Shown piece by piece: positions 23,013 through 36,430 of a DNA stretch of 64,000 nucleotides (position 1 is its first letter; the number at the start of each line of letters is the position of its first letter). The stretch is from contig OY987227.1 of assembly GCA_963920705.1 (NCBI GenBank), positions 27,695,935 through 27,759,934 on the forward strand, written 5' to 3'. The notes beneath the pieces were generated by a model. That model was not told the origin of the DNA, did no database searches, and saw only the letters and a program-made list of their open reading frames with translations. The DNA comes from Odiellus spinosus. Taxonomy: Eukaryota > Arthropoda > Arachnida > Opiliones > Phalangiidae. Both the position numbers and the translations under genes were made by a program.

Positions 23013-25850
23013 GGGTTTTATTTAAAAACCTATTTACACATTAAAAGTTAGTAAAGCTTGGTTCATTCGTTTTCTAAAAGCGCGTCGAACTAAGAAATTA
23101 CATAAAACTACGCTAAATGTTTGTCTGTTTTTATGGATTTTCGAAATCTAACCAACACAAAGTTGGGAAGCTTCTGAAATTACAATAGTATTATGTTGAT
23201 TTATATATCCACGCAAAATCTTTTCCGTTGACCGCGTAATTTCATTCCCTTTTCTTCGTTTCACGGAGCTTCGAAATCGGAATTAGATTACCCCGATTCC
23301 TCGCGTTGATAGATATAGAGAATTTCTCCATCTCGGCACTATTACAGCCCTCCATTTCATTCAACTATTTTGAGCCAGTGGAGTTATTTCGGGGAAGGAG
23401 ACTTAAGGCGTAGACTGGGGGTTACCTTCGAAAGCCGTCCGGTTAGCGTTTGATTCTAATAGGTTTAAAGGAATCAAGGAATCGTTGGCGGGCGGGAGCG
23501 TTGATGTAGAGACGTTTCTGGTGGCTGGGCTAGCTTCGTAGGAGATATAGGCCAGCTCTCTCTCGTCTCTTATTAAACTGGCTACTTCAATTAGGAAAGC
23601 GGTCCGAATTTTGCTCCCCCAAAACCAGGCTCGCCTCGTTTCCACCCCTGTCTAACTATAAATCTAATTCCTTTGCCTAGCCATCCTTACGCGCGAATAT
23701 GGGAGAGTTCTAAAGGCGCATTCGCGAAGCGCGCCAGATCTCTAGGGTTTTACGCGTAATATTGACAGCACCTGGATGGGACTGAATTTCTCCCATAAAA
23801 TGATAAAACCGAATTTTCATTAAGTTTCAGCTTTTTACGGTTCTTAGTAGAATCATAAAATTACGGCCCAGTACCCAGATTACGATGTTTAAAAAGCTCT
23901 TCGAGCGATATACCGCAAAAAAAGAACAAGGGTAAACTTGAACTATTGATATTTTACCAAAACTTTGATTTTTAAGGAAAGACGACAAAGATGGGCAAAA
24001 AAAAAGGACGGGAATAAAAACGCACCGAAACTGAAACGAAAAATCAGCCAAAATGGAAATACAAAGTCCAATATGGTATTAAAACCGCGCTTAAAAGCTC
24101 ATAAATTGAGCTAAAAACGAGAAAAACGCGGTAGAATAAATTAAATTAGCTATATAGATTTAACGGAAATTACTTCAATAAAATAATCTTCCAAAGAAAG
24201 TTTTAAAAATAGTTTCATTGAATTTTAATATATAATATTCTTACGAATTAATTATCTAGACTTTTAAAACTGATATCGGAAATCAATAAGACGAGGCGAG
24301 GCATCTTAAAATTAATTACAGCCATTTCTCTGGCGTTTGTGAATGTTCCTTAAGTTGGAAGACGGCCCGAATAATATCCATTACTTATTTGGCCATCTCG
24401 TATCTCGTGGCGTTCGTGTCAGCTATAAACTTCTCTCCTTTTCACCCGCTCGCTTTGCTATCTAGGATAATAAAGCTAATAACGGGTAAGCCGCGACGCG
24501 TCAGAGAGAGCTGGAAATTGATAAGAGGACTCGATCGTTTGGCTGTATTATTTGTTATACATTGAACGTATTCCTTTTCTTAATTTCAAGAGGATTATTC
24601 GGTGCAGAAACCATCCATCTCTATAAGAGAAATATCCGTATTATTGAACGAGGGGAGAACGTAAACTCTTCGAAGTTTCCACGTGAAATGAAACGCATTG
24701 TCCATCCCAACGCAAGATTCAGCGTTTAAAGTAACAATAAATCTATTTGAGAAATAACCGCCATATTAAAGTAACTCTATAGCCGTTTTGCAGAAGGCCT
24801 AAGCATTAAATTATTATTTTTTTTTATGATATTACACCTTTTCGTAGGTGCGTTTAGAAAGAAACTTCTACAAGTGCAACGTTTTCCTCTAGATGACGTA
24901 GAAAGAAGGTAAATCACGTTTGTCTGTATGTTTTTGCAGAGAGAAAGCATTTAAGCAACTAAAAAACGTGTGGGAATGCACCAGCATAAACTGTTACGTT
25001 ATAGCTGTATACAACTTTGTTTATAGTTACAAAGAAAACTGGTTTTTTTAATGATCAATTTTACGCTAAGCTAGCAAATTTTCATTTGGAATTCGTGAAA
25101 AATCAGCCCCACTTTAATTAAACGCAAAAGCGTAGAAAGATGTCTAGATTTTCAAAAGATTGAATCTTAATCTCCTCACTAAAACTTGCGAAGAGAGTGA
25201 CATATATATTTATATTTAACCCCTTTTTTTTTCAACTATCGTTCATTCTAATTACATTTGGTTTTCATTATAATACAGTTTCAGGGTCACTCAACGTTTG
25301 AAGTCCGTCGCGTTAGCGTTAATTCCTTCCAAAGGTCCTCTACATGTTTCCCCAATTCTGATAATAAGCGAATTAAGAGCGAACCTCGAACCGAAATGAA
25401 TTCTGTAGATGAGACACAAACTCCAATCTCAATTCTAGATATTGGCTATACCACCCATATATACCATCCTCCACGGTTTATGTCCCTCTCAACCTTTCGT
25501 ATCTGTTTCCAGGGGGCCTGTTTCTCATTTCCTGAGATCCCGAGACTGTGTAGGTTCGCTCATTGGGAAGAGGTACGAACGGAGAAAGGGGAGGGGTGTT
25601 GAAGGTCCGGTGGGTTTTCCACGCTAGCCTCGCGATGGCCTTTTATATTTTATACAGTTTCGTGTCCATACAGAGGGCACCCTTCACCCGTCGACGGGCG
25701 ACACGAACGTGGTCAGGCATTCCGTTGTAGGATAAAATGGGGAGGGGGGCTAAGATTCGCCCGGTATAGGAATACCGAAGATGCTTTACAACACTGCCAA
25801 TGAGGCGATTTCTCTTTTCCACCTCCTCTCGTGTCACTGTATCTCTAAAC
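23013..25850. other. Non-coding; one unassigned splice-bounded-looking frame
   Basis: On the minus strand 23401-23660 reads open from a TTAGACAG site to a GAAGGTAAC site, with a serine/asparagine-rich peptide (…STSTLPPANDSLIPLNLLES…). I recognise no family and the acceptor lacks a pyrimidine tract, so no gene is called. TCAGCCCCACTTTAATTAAA at about 25104 resembles a family G end. Confidence 0.4.
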
Positions 25851-26207
25851 ACAGGGTGTTTCTTTCTGTCTGTAAATAGCTTTTTCGACCAGTATTTAAC
25901 CAGATATTGTCTATTTAGGTGTATTTGCGTTCAAAAGGTTTATAAAATTCTAAATGGTGAGGCAAATTCACAAACACACGGCGATAGAAGGGAGATCCCT
26001 TCTATCTCGCGTGTCTTGCCCGGCCGTCGAGATTTGGAATCTGATTAACTCTAGGAAGAATATTCTGGATCTGTACAAATTTCGGTATACTTTGGGTGAA
26101 TCCATGAACTGGATCACTTCATTGTCACCCGCAGTATGTCGTCTTATAAACTTGAAGGATCATTTATTTATGGTATTAATTTTAGGCCTAGAAGCGTTAC
26201 ACCCTGT
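25851..26207 (+). mobile_element. Possible element with ACAGGGTGT termini (357 bp)
   Basis: ACAGGGTGTTTC at 25851 and its inverse TTACACCCTGT ending at 26207 could be short terminal inverted repeats like those of Tc1/mariner-type elements. Between them is a hairpin at 25981-26009 (GCGATAGAAGGG…CCCTTCTATCTCGC). No TA duplication is clear. The overlapping frames at 25800-26298 have no recognisable transposase motif. Confidence 0.35.
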
Positions 26208-26298
26208 ATGGTGTATCGGAGGGCAACGGGGTCTTTCCCCCGCCTACAAGCGTCCATCTCTCACCACTCTAACAATTCGTCGTTCGCTTATGGTCTAG

Positions 26299-29200
26299 GC
26301 TCAGGATATTAAATTCTAGCGATTCGTATACCACGACGTGATACTAACTAGAGGAGGAAATGTTTGATGTTTGCTTCCTCATATACTCTCACCCCCTCTA
26401 GCTAGTTCTATCCCTCGGAACTTGGTCGGATCTCATTCGGAGCCTATACATATATACTCTCTTTTTCTCGCTCACTCCCCAAACTGATTGAATAAAGAGT
26501 TTTGGTCCCATTTACTTTGCAACGCAATTCCACTTCGCGCCTGAGTTAGGTCAACAAAACTACTTTTTGCCCCGCAGTTTGACTTCTTTTTAGTTAGTAA
26601 AGTTAATAAAAAATAAGGGGAGAGGGAAAGAGATAGAGAGTGCGCGATTGGTAAAGAGATATCGTGTAGTATTTTTCAAGTGGGAATACCGCGTTTTCAG
26701 GAATAATAATTTAAGCGTTATTCAAACGAAAGTTACCTTTTCATAAGGTTATGAATTTAACGTGGTTTGATATTCACGGTGGTCTTATTCAATTAACCAA
26801 AGTTATACGAATTCCGAGCTCTACTACAATCGAATTTGGCAATGAAATATAAGTTTAATGTAAGTTTAAAACGGCCATTATAACGTTATTAGGAAATCAC
26901 TGAATTAAACTCAACCTAGTCATTTTCACAGTGGAAAATTTTTTTATCCGCCTGTAAAATATATATTTTTTGGTAGAATATTAATTTCGTTTTTTTTTTA
27001 TGCAAAATGCCTGAGCGAAAACGAACCATTAATCACCTTTAATTAACGAAACATTTATCAGGATTCCAATGGTAAATAATCAAATTAAAACCTTCAATTT
27101 TGTTTCCAATTTTATTTTCGTTTTTATGTTCTTTAAGATAAATATCCAAAGAGCGTGGTTTTATACTTCAAGCATTGATGGATTGATCAAAAATTTCATT
27201 AGCAACTAAAGCCAAAGCAATAATTTACTAGCGGGTTTATACCGAGCTGTTTTATCACTTCATCAATCATATTACGAACGCCAAGAGATGTAAAAATATC
27301 TGGCGTGGTTCGTGGACCACGAGAAATAAACCAAACTATATATACCTTGTGTACTTAATTATTAAAGCCTTGTCGTAAAAGGGGGGAGAGGGGTTGAACA
27401 TTGTAAATAGCGTGTTTAAACGAACCCCCTTTTAATGATCGTATAGCGATTGACCAAAGATTCGCCGCGGCTTTCCTCTAGCTGGCGCCCCCCGATCAAT
27501 GAATTTGACAACAGAAGGGCTACTTAATTATTAAACTAAAATTTCTAACGTTTCACGATACAACTCCATTTTGGGAATGGGGTTTCGACGTTCAACAATT
27601 AGTGCCAAAATGAGCATCTCATACTAGTTAGAGAATACGTCTCTATTGACGTGTTAACAACGTAACACGCTTTACAAGCCCAACTCTCGCGAAGTGCTAA
27701 GTGGTTTTAGGTTTAAAAGGAATTTGTACATTAATTGATATTATTTCTTACTTTGGAATTAGACCCATGAACAAATCACCACAATAAAATTAGAAAAAAA
27801 GCTAGTTCGCGAGAGAACTCTTAAGAACCAGTCAAGGGGTTCCTCTCTCCCAACTCAAAATATCGTGGAAGAGTCCAAACCACTCGAGTCAGACAGGGGT
27901 GATGACTTTTGTGGCTATTTTTAAGTGAGATATAAAACTGGACCTTTGCTACGGGGCGTTGTTTACTTTTATGGAACAAAGAGATAAGACTTTTGGTATA
28001 AATTACCTCAAAATTAAACTTTAAAAAAGTAGATCAAAGTTACGACATTTCACTAATCCCATAGAACCCCCAAGTCCATCAGTGAAAATAATAAAATTAT
28101 GTAAACTTACTAAACATTTTCACATTCCACTAACTTCATATAGTATAACCGTAAAATTCCATTCTATTCCTTACGATTTTTCAACGCGTAGAAAGCTACG
28201 ATATAGCCTTTATCTTTGTTTCGTTAACTTTGAGAATAAAGACAGCCTCGGCTTTTAGCGTGCTACCAATTCAACGCGCTTAATACTATATAATAAACAT
28301 CGTTATAGCCTTGTCCAAATTCACTTCCTCCCAAATTCAACTAAACTAAATCTAAAGTGGTATAAAGAAGGAGGAACTAGCTGGGGAGAGAAGTTTTTGG
28401 GGGGTTAGGGTTAGGCTAGCATTCGATATTAATCTTTTCCCCTAGAGAGCAACATCAGGAAAGCGAATTTTAGAAATAAGGAAAAGAATTCGGGAGGATC
28501 TCCGCGAGTTCCTCTCTCTCTTTTCGCCTCGGAGAAGAGTAAAGTACGTCTCGTTTATTCGATCATGAATTGGTAGTACTCGCGAAAGCCAGGCTTACTT
28601 TATATTCCAGTAACTAAATCAAAAGAGATAACTGGTAGAGTAACTTCGTAAATGTTACTCGATAAAGGGGGAATACCCTAAAGAGTAGAGAGGTCCGGTC
28701 CGAGAAGGTTGAAGTAATACTATCTAAACCGGTGTGGTTGTTTTTACCAAGAGTGGATCAGTTTTGGAGTACGGAACCGTCTAGCTAAGGGCATTTGGTA
28801 CAAATATATCTCTTAGTTTTTGCTCTAGGACCTTGAAAGGGACGCCTTGCAAAACGAGGAGGCATGAATTAGACAGGGGGGCTATCATGGACGCTGTTAG
28901 CGGCCTCACCAACCGGTAGATGAGATATTAAAAAGAATTCCTTAAGCGAACATTTAAATTTATACGCTGCATTTTGTCGCTTAAAGACAGTGTCCAATCG
29001 TAGACCGTAAGGGAAACGGAAACAGAGTATCCCTCCCGGTTGTATAGTAAAATAATTCGCTTTTAATTGTTTTTCGCGCCAGGCACTGCTATAACAATGA
29101 AATCAGTGGGTGATGTAATGCGCTACTGTGTTTATATGGACCTACTCAGCTCCATAATTGATCCACTCTTGTTTTTTACTCGGAGCAGTTCTATCAGGGT

Positions 29201-30754
29201 TTTATCCATCCTCCACTTTATATTTCTTCGTTGGTTCAAATAAGTCGAACGGACGGTTATAGTTCGTATAGGGAATAGACAGGTCGAGGAACTTGAAGAT
29301 AGAAAGAGAGCGAGAGAGAGAGACGTTGGGTTACTCAAATATTTGCTTTCCTTCTCCTACTTCTTGGTCTTCTACGAGTTCTGGACGTTGGCTTTTCCCT
29401 ATATACCGACTGACTGCTAGTACTATATTTTACTGCCCAATGTCCTTACGCCCACTTTCCAAGTTTGCCAAGAGAGAGAGCGAAAATCTTAAGGATTACG
29501 GCGAAAGTGAATAATAAATAAATCCAGAATTTATTAAACGATAGATTCCGTTTCAAATAATAATAATTTGGGATTAAGAAAATGGTTTTTGCCGGAAGAG
29601 AGCTCTAAATATAGATAAATTCGCTTTACTGACTTTACGGAACAATAACTAAAATAACGACTGTCAAAGAATTAACAGTCTAGACTTGGTACCAGTTGGC
29701 CCAATAGTTAAATAAATGTAAAATTCAACGAGCTCCCAAAATATAAATGTCTTAAATAAATATATATTTGATCATAAAGATTGACAGTGGGATATTTGAT
29801 CACGGTATCCTTGTTGTTGTGGCGCTATTACAGCAAAAACCTGATAGTAAAGTCACCTTTTAGGTGCAAAATGGATTTTTCGAAGCTCTTACTGGAAATA
29901 TAGAAAAATTGGGGAAGAGAAGTCACGTGATGTGACGTCACACTAGCTATATTGGTGAAAAACAATAGAACCAAATACTTGAAATTAATAAACTGAGATC
30001 AAACACTTCATGGTAGCTTTCGGACCGCGGTTCATATTCAGCCGCTTACATTATTTCATAAATGCAAAAATGAAGGTTCTATTATTATACAATAATTATA
30101 ACAGGCAGTGGTTAAGTAATCCGATCACGTGATTCTTTTCCACACGTCTATGTTTCACTCTACTACTACTGGTGATCAAGTCCGAGTAACATGATTTCGG
30201 ACTATTAAGATCAGCCAATAATTACTGTGAAAATTTCAAACTAACACCAACAAGAACTGCTGACGTTTCGTTCACGAAAATACAATATATTTTGCTGATC
30301 CAGCATGATTTTTAATAACCTTAATTTTTTTTTTCATGTGTAAACTACGATTGAAAATTTCAAGCGAATTAACTCTTCTAAAAAAGATTATCCTTTAAGA
30401 AATTACGTTTCTTTTTCTTCTTCTGATCTTAAACTTGTGAATAGGATGTTACTCATAAATCTCGCCTTTCCTTCGGTGTTTACTCGTAAAAATCTCCGGT
30501 TTTCTGTTCTTTTAGGATTAAGTTTTTTTAAACACGAGAAAAAACTGCTTAAGACTTTAAACAAGGACTGATAATAAAACATACTTAACTCTGAAGTCAA
30601 GCTTCCTTTCCCTCCTTAAAAAGAACTAACCCATTTTCTTCGAAAAAAAAACTACCACTAATACAATTAATCAGGCGATTTTTTTTTTTTTTTTTTACAG
30701 TGAGGGTAGGCTGTAAGTGTAAATTTCAAAGGGGACCCCCCCAAAATCCGCTAT
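26299..30754. other. Non-coding stretch, nothing firmly recognised
   Basis: About 4.5 kb of AT-rich DNA. GA-rich runs occur at about 29300-29322 and 29471-29482, and TGACGTCA at 29933-29940. Open frames at 29132-29514 and 30403-30600 have no recognisable product. No MITE copy of the named families was seen here. Confidence 0.5.
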
Positions 30755-30761
30755 ATGCAAG

Positions 30762-31042
30762 CAAGGAGGATCAGAGAAGGAGAGGAAATGTGGGGACGGC
30801 GCGGTTCCTACTGCGTCGGCCTAAACTCCCACTCTGGGAGAACGGGGGTAGAGACGTTTCGTGGTAAAATGTTGTCGCGTGGGTAAAACGAATTCTTTAT
30901 GAGACGCGCTAGCTAGCGACCACGTGACAACAGTTTACCTCGAGAATTTACTATCCCCCCTTTCCACCCGAGTGGGAGGTTGGCTCTTCTCTCTCTAACT
31001 CAACGCAGCCCCACATTTCCTCTCCTTCTCTGATCCTCCTTG
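30762..31042 (-). mobile_element. Family C element, copy 3 (281 bp, TSD ATGCAAG)
   Basis: It is flanked by ATGCAAG at 30755-30761 and 31043-31049. Both ends read CAAGGAGGATCAGAGAAGGA inward, a variant private to this copy and identical in the two arms. The half-order is the same as in copy 2. Confidence 0.95.
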
Positions 31043-31049
31043 ATGCAAG

Positions 31050-33151
31050 ATTAGTAAAGAGACATGAGAAGCGGACTAAAAATTAACCCACGTGACTGTT
31101 TGTAATCCTGGCTTGATTTGCGGAGAGCGGCCATTTTAATTACTATACTAACAACTGAATAGATGATCTCTGAATAGAATGGCAACTATAAATAATGCGT
31201 TTAATATAAACTTGTATACACTTCTATAGTCTACTGTTTAATTGAGAAACCTTTCCTAAAATTGAATTAGTTGTTTAATTACGGCATAAGCACGCTTATA
31301 ATTAGTCTAATTTATTATTTAATTGTAATTTAGTAAAACTCTCTCGATTAACCACTAGATTATAAAACGATAGACAACGCGCTGTGATTATTTAAGTCTT
31401 AACCATCATTATTTTAAATAAGATTTTAGAAATTCAGTTAAACAAATAATTACATATTTCCATAATTCTATAATTTAAAATAGTGAAAGCCGTTTATTTT
31501 GGAGGCATTCGTTTTTTCCTTACAAGTGAACAAAGATACCACGATTTCTGAATCGCCCACTCCCACTTTAAACACTAAACAAAAATGAATGCAAAATATT
31601 TTTTGACAAGAAGAATAAAGATATGGAAACCTTTATGTCTCCGCGGTTTACATTTCTCAACACACAATATTTCCCCAATGGAAAACGGCATAAATTTTTA
31701 TAGCAAGAGTGGTTTTATTAGGAAATAAATAAGACTGGGTTTCAATTTAACTCGTATTTTCCTTTAGAAAATATAAATATTTTTGGCTGTATATGAATTA
31801 GCTAAAAAAAAAGCGGTTTATGCAAATTTTTGTCTTGTTTGATAGTAAAAAGAAAATAATCGGTTAATATTTTTAAGACTTGGCTTTGTATATGAAAATT
31901 TGCATATTCAAAGTTTTTATTTTTTATTATACGTCTAAATAGCTTAAGGCTTAGTACGTTTATTTATGAATAGTTCATTCAATAGGTGTTACACCCTTGG
32001 AAAGAACCTAAATTACGTTGAATATTTCATATACTTATTCAGTATTACATCAGGGCTGCCCAAACCCAGGCCCACAGGTCTCAATAGTAGCCCGCCAACG
32101 CGTTTGAATTTATCCGCGATCAGCGGCGGTCGGTTGCCGCCTCGTGATTGGTCGACTTAAAATATTACACGTCACGTCCTCAGGGAATGACCTGTTCGTT
32201 GCAAATTATGTTTATCTTGATCCACGGATTCAAATCATCTCAGAAAGCCCAAATTTCCTTATAGGAAATATGTTTTTTTTTCCCAAAATATATTTTAGAG
32301 ATTGAACTCGCTTGAAACCATTAAGAGTTAGAGCTCCCTAACCCCGTAATGTTGTTCCAGCTTTAATTGCGAAAAGCAACGTACAAATCTTAGTTAATAG
32401 GGTCTGCTTACGCCAAACATTCGAGTTTTTTCAAAAATGTCTATTAACACAAAATTATAGGACATATAAGGAAATACAGGATAATATTAGGACACCTTGT
32501 ATATACTTTTCAGGTTTGACGACTTATGCCAACTCCTCTTGAACTGAAGTAGGTAGGTCAATATGATGGAAACAATGGGTTTCTATATTATCTACCATTC
32601 GTAAAATGCGTTTTAGGTCTAATCCTCGCCACCCTGTTCCAAAATTAGGCTCATTTCCATTTCATTTCAATTAAAAAGCAAAAAAGAAAAAGCAATCCAG
32701 CGGAGGAAATTTGTCCCATATTTTTAAACAAGCATTCAAACTCAAGTTTGATTAATTTACATTCCGCGGTGGACCAACCTTCCCCGAGCTTCCACTCAAA
32801 ATAAATATTAAAAAACTAATTACTCTTACGCGTCATCTGTATTCTCTTTTTTGGGGGGAACAAAAGTTTTAATTTCGTTAATGACTTCCGAAATAGAAAA
32901 CGAATAAGCGAATTTTTTTTTCGTTCCTCCCAGGAAAGCGCGAATGTCACGCGCATACGGACTAATTTTTTTTCGATCTATAAGTACGCTTTAGGACGCG
33001 AAATATTCCGCCGCTTTTTTGGTTCCTTCATTTTTGGTTACGCAAAAACTAGTTTTCCGTCGCTATAGCGATCATGCTAATTTCCGCCGCCCTTGGCATT
33101 GTCAAACGTAGGGTCCTACGGGAAGATAAGATGCCAAGTGTCTTTAAATAC
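31050..33151. other. Non-coding, nothing recognised
   Basis: AT-rich sequence. The frame at 31966-32160 ends in a GC-richer piece (about 32051-32155) that I cannot assign. Confidence 0.5.
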
Positions 33152-33497
33152 GCTTTCGTGGTTCCATTCCTTTTAGATTTTGACCATTCGTACTAGATTT
33201 TCCAACTCTAAGGCCCAAACCAACGTCTTGGCTTTTTCGTGCGATTATCTCTACTAGATTTTGTCCATCCATACTAGATTTTCCAACTCTATAACCAACT
33301 AAATCATGTTGGCTTTTTCGTATAATTATCTCCACTAGATTTTATCCATCCCTACTAGATTTTCCAACTCTATGGCCCGTCCCATCATGTTGGCTTTTTC
33401 GTGTAATTATCGCCACTAGATTTTGTCCAGCCTACTAGATTTTCCAACTCTATGGCCCGTCCCATTATGTTGGCTTTTTCGCGTGATTATCTGTACT
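33152..33497 (+). repeat. 81-bp tandem repeat, about 4.3 copies
   Basis: ACTAGATTTTCCAACTCTA recurs at 33192, 33273, 33354 and 33434. Each copy is followed by TTGGCTTTTTCGTGTAATTATC and ACTAGATTTTGTCCA. The unit is thus itself made of two halves that each begin ACTAGATTTT. The last copy is one base shorter. The minus frame at 33144-33335 is a product of the array. Confidence 0.93.
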
Positions 33498-33727
33498 ATT
33501 TAAGGAAAACAAATCGTCTTGTTGCGTAACTACAGTGGCCGGGCCGCGACCCATCTTGTTTTTGGGACCTTGTCGCTAATCAAATGAAAATTATGCGTAA
33601 GGTTTCTACGTGCGTTTTTCGCTAGAGAAGAGAGAAAACAGAATGTCAGAATTTCTTTTTTTTTTTTTTTTCCTTTTTCTGTGCGAGATGTTTCGCGTGA
33701 ATAAACCGGCGGCCTGCCGGGTATCAA

Positions 33728-34033
33728 ATGGCTTCACCATACTTTAGTACAATAGAACAGAGGGTGGTTGAAGTATCGCGTTACGAGAGGGCCTCCACGG
33801 ATATCCGTTTTCAAACCTTCAATTTTTTTTTTATATTTTTCCTCTTGTCTACTTCTCAAACCGCGAATTTGTCTACATACGAGATCAGCCACCTTGCCCA
33901 AACTTTATTGTACTATTGCAATTGGCGTACGTCTAAACAGAACTATATATATGTTATTAGGTTTAGTTTAAATAATATAATGTTCATATTTAATTTTAAT
34001 AGACCAACATTTTATCATGGAACAATAATTTAA
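33728..34033. other. Open frames without recognisable product
   Basis: Two overlapping plus-strand frames occur here (33728-34033 and 33768-33971). Both are hydrophobic and T-rich, and neither has a motif. They directly abut the AT-rich array and are not called as genes. Confidence 0.4.
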
Positions 34034-34099
34034 TTTAATCATTAACCCAATATTTTATCATTAGACCATAATTAAATCATGAAAAATACTATTATTTTA

Positions 34100-34580
34100 T
34101 TAATGAGCGTTAATTTTGTTTCATTATAAATGAGCGATAATTTCATTATTCATGAGTAATAAATAAAATTAATTTAATTATCGAAGAGCCTATAATTATT
34201 ATTCATTATCGATGAGCGATGATTTCATTATTCATTATCGATGAGCGATAATTTCATTATTCATTATCGATGAGCGATAATTTCATTATTCATTATCGAG
34301 GAACGATAATTTCATTATTCATTATCGAAAAGCGATAATTTCATTATTCATTATCGAAAAGCGATAATTTCATTATTCATTATCGAAAAGCGATAATTTC
34401 ATTATTCATTATCGACGAGCGATAATTTCATTATTCATTATCGACGAGCGATAATTTCATTATTCATTATCGACGAGCGATAATTTCATTATTCATTATC
34501 GACGAGCGATAATTTCATTATTCATTATCAATTTAATTATTAATTTAATTTATAATTGATGAGCGATAATTCAATTATAT
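34100..34580 (+). repeat. 29-bp tandem array of small hairpins (11 core units)
   Basis: Core units begin at 34214 and repeat every 29 bp to 34504, with decayed units on both sides. Each unit contains the inverted pair ATTATCG-5 nt-CGATAAT followed by TTCATTATTC. The stem is constant while the 5-nt loop changes in blocks: ATGAG (3 units), AGGAA (1), AAAAG (3), ACGAG (4). Confidence 0.93.
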
Positions 34581-36013
34581 TAGGGATTATAATATATGAT
34601 TTCAAATTTATTTTAATATAGAAGATATTAAAGCCATAGACAGGTATAGTTACGCAACAACGGTATTGATCCAATCTGACCAGGACCTGACCTAAAGTCC
34701 CTTCAACAACGGATCTCTTTCCGTGATCAATCGAGTATTACATCAGTCAACCCAGGTTAGTTCCATATTTTAACAACATAATACGAACCGGAAACAGTTG
34801 CTTACTCGAGTTTACATTTTATCTAAACCCTGTACCAACCCCCCTAGACATTTGTGAAATATTGTCCCAGCCGTCTTCACCAGGAGTTTTGAGAGTCCGG
34901 GAACTATATTCTACTAAATAACGATGAAAGATTTCAGCACGCGTGATACTACAATCGTTTTTATGTCCAAAAAAAAACGTGTAAATGGCGATAAAATTAC
35001 TTTGTTCGTGATGAAATCCGAGATTGAATTCGAATTGTTTAGTCCATCCATTTTATTACGGACAATATATTGAATAACATATATATATATGTATAATGAG
35101 ACCATTACACTCGTCTCTTATCCCGCCTTTGTCCTTTATTATTTCTAAATGTTTGGACGAATCGCGACGTTTTTCATATTTATCCGCGCTATGGTTTCCA
35201 ACCCTTTTTCCTCTTTTTATTCCGCGACTGGCAAAAGGGACACGCTCTAAACGCGGGAAAAATGCATCGTGTAAGCTCATAAACAGTTCGCTTTTTACAC
35301 ACACGCCTCTCCCTGAATAATATATTAAAAATATTTAAAGGGCAAGTCTTGTTGAAATTATAGGTTTCAAAACAATAGTACCCAATGTAAAAGAAAATGA
35401 AGTTTACACATAGACGAAACACGTGACATCTAATAAGGAAAAACGATGATAGTATATAATGTTTTACATTCGCTACGATAGAGGTCGGGGTTTGAACAAG
35501 ATAATCCACGAATATTTGGTTAATCAGTCAATTTTGTTGTTACTGATTTTAGTTCAAAACCTCTCAATTAGTTCTATTTCGATAATAACTTGAGACTAGT
35601 TCTTTAACCGCGAAGCCATGGAGGGAAAGAAACCCGAGCTGTTGGTTTTGGTTTTTGGTGTGGGTGGGAAACCAAAAGGAAACAGGTTTTGGGCCGAGTT
35701 ATTCTCGCGTTTTGCACTCTAGAAAGGAAGGTATCCAACCGGACACTACAAAATTATTTTCCCATAATTATGGGTATACATAGAATGTTGTTACACTTTT
35801 GGCTTCCTCTTTGATGCATAGAAACGGTTCCTTTCCTAAATTTCATCCGTAAAATTTTGTATATGAATAATATATACAAAACGATATACGAAATAAGAAA
35901 AATTAATCAATGATTTTTTTCGGTTGGATTTAAAATTGAGACTAATAGAAGAAAATCAGGCGAGTTTCCAGATTATAAATTATGCAATTAAGCTACAGTC
36001 ACACTATATATAA
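34581..36013. other. Non-coding; contains a family J end at 35481
   Basis: GAGGTCGGGGTTTGAACAAG at 35481-35500 continues into AATATTTGGTTAATCAGTCA and then diverges, so it is a partial family J copy. Open frames at 35056-35509 lie on both strands and are unassignable. Confidence 0.5.
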
Positions 36014-36430
36014 TACTACGTCATGGCACTATGGTCGCGTGGCTTTTCTAGAGTTTACAGTTGATATTCGCGCGTTCTTGCACTGTAAGTGTTAAAGGCC
36101 TAGGATTTCTTCCGCCTGTAACCCGCGTGTTTCACCGGAAGTGGGCTCACCTTCTGAGCTTCCCATTTGGGTAGAAAGGCAAGAGAAAGCCTGGAGGATG
36201 AGTTTGTTTCCAGGGTGACAGGCAAAAGTAATCTTAGGCCTTTAAGGTCGTTTTCGCGTGGTCTTTATCGTGAAAGTACTTAATCCAGAAAAAATCGTAC
36301 CTTTCGAACGAAAATTATCGTTGTAAAAATAAAGTAACTCGTATATTGGAAAAATAAGCTACGGTATTTTAAATAAGCCGATAAAACAAAAGAAAAACTG
36401 AATTAAAAAATTTGTGTCAGCCTCACTTTA
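36014..36430 (+). repeat. Family G dispersed repeat, longest copy (about 417 bp)
   Basis: It runs from TACTACGTCATGGCACTATG through ATTCGCGCGTTCTTGCAC and GAAAGTACTTAATCCAG to GTCAGCCTCACTTTA. Blocks match 2800-3027, 6066-6180 (inverted), 43935-44215 (inverted) and 60955-61136. The segment at about 36090-36240 is not shared with the shorter copies. The ends are not inverted repeats. Confidence 0.65.

Noticed and set aside
33152-34530. CRISPR-like repeats
   Set aside because: The units are contiguous tandem repeats without unique spacers in a eukaryotic setting.
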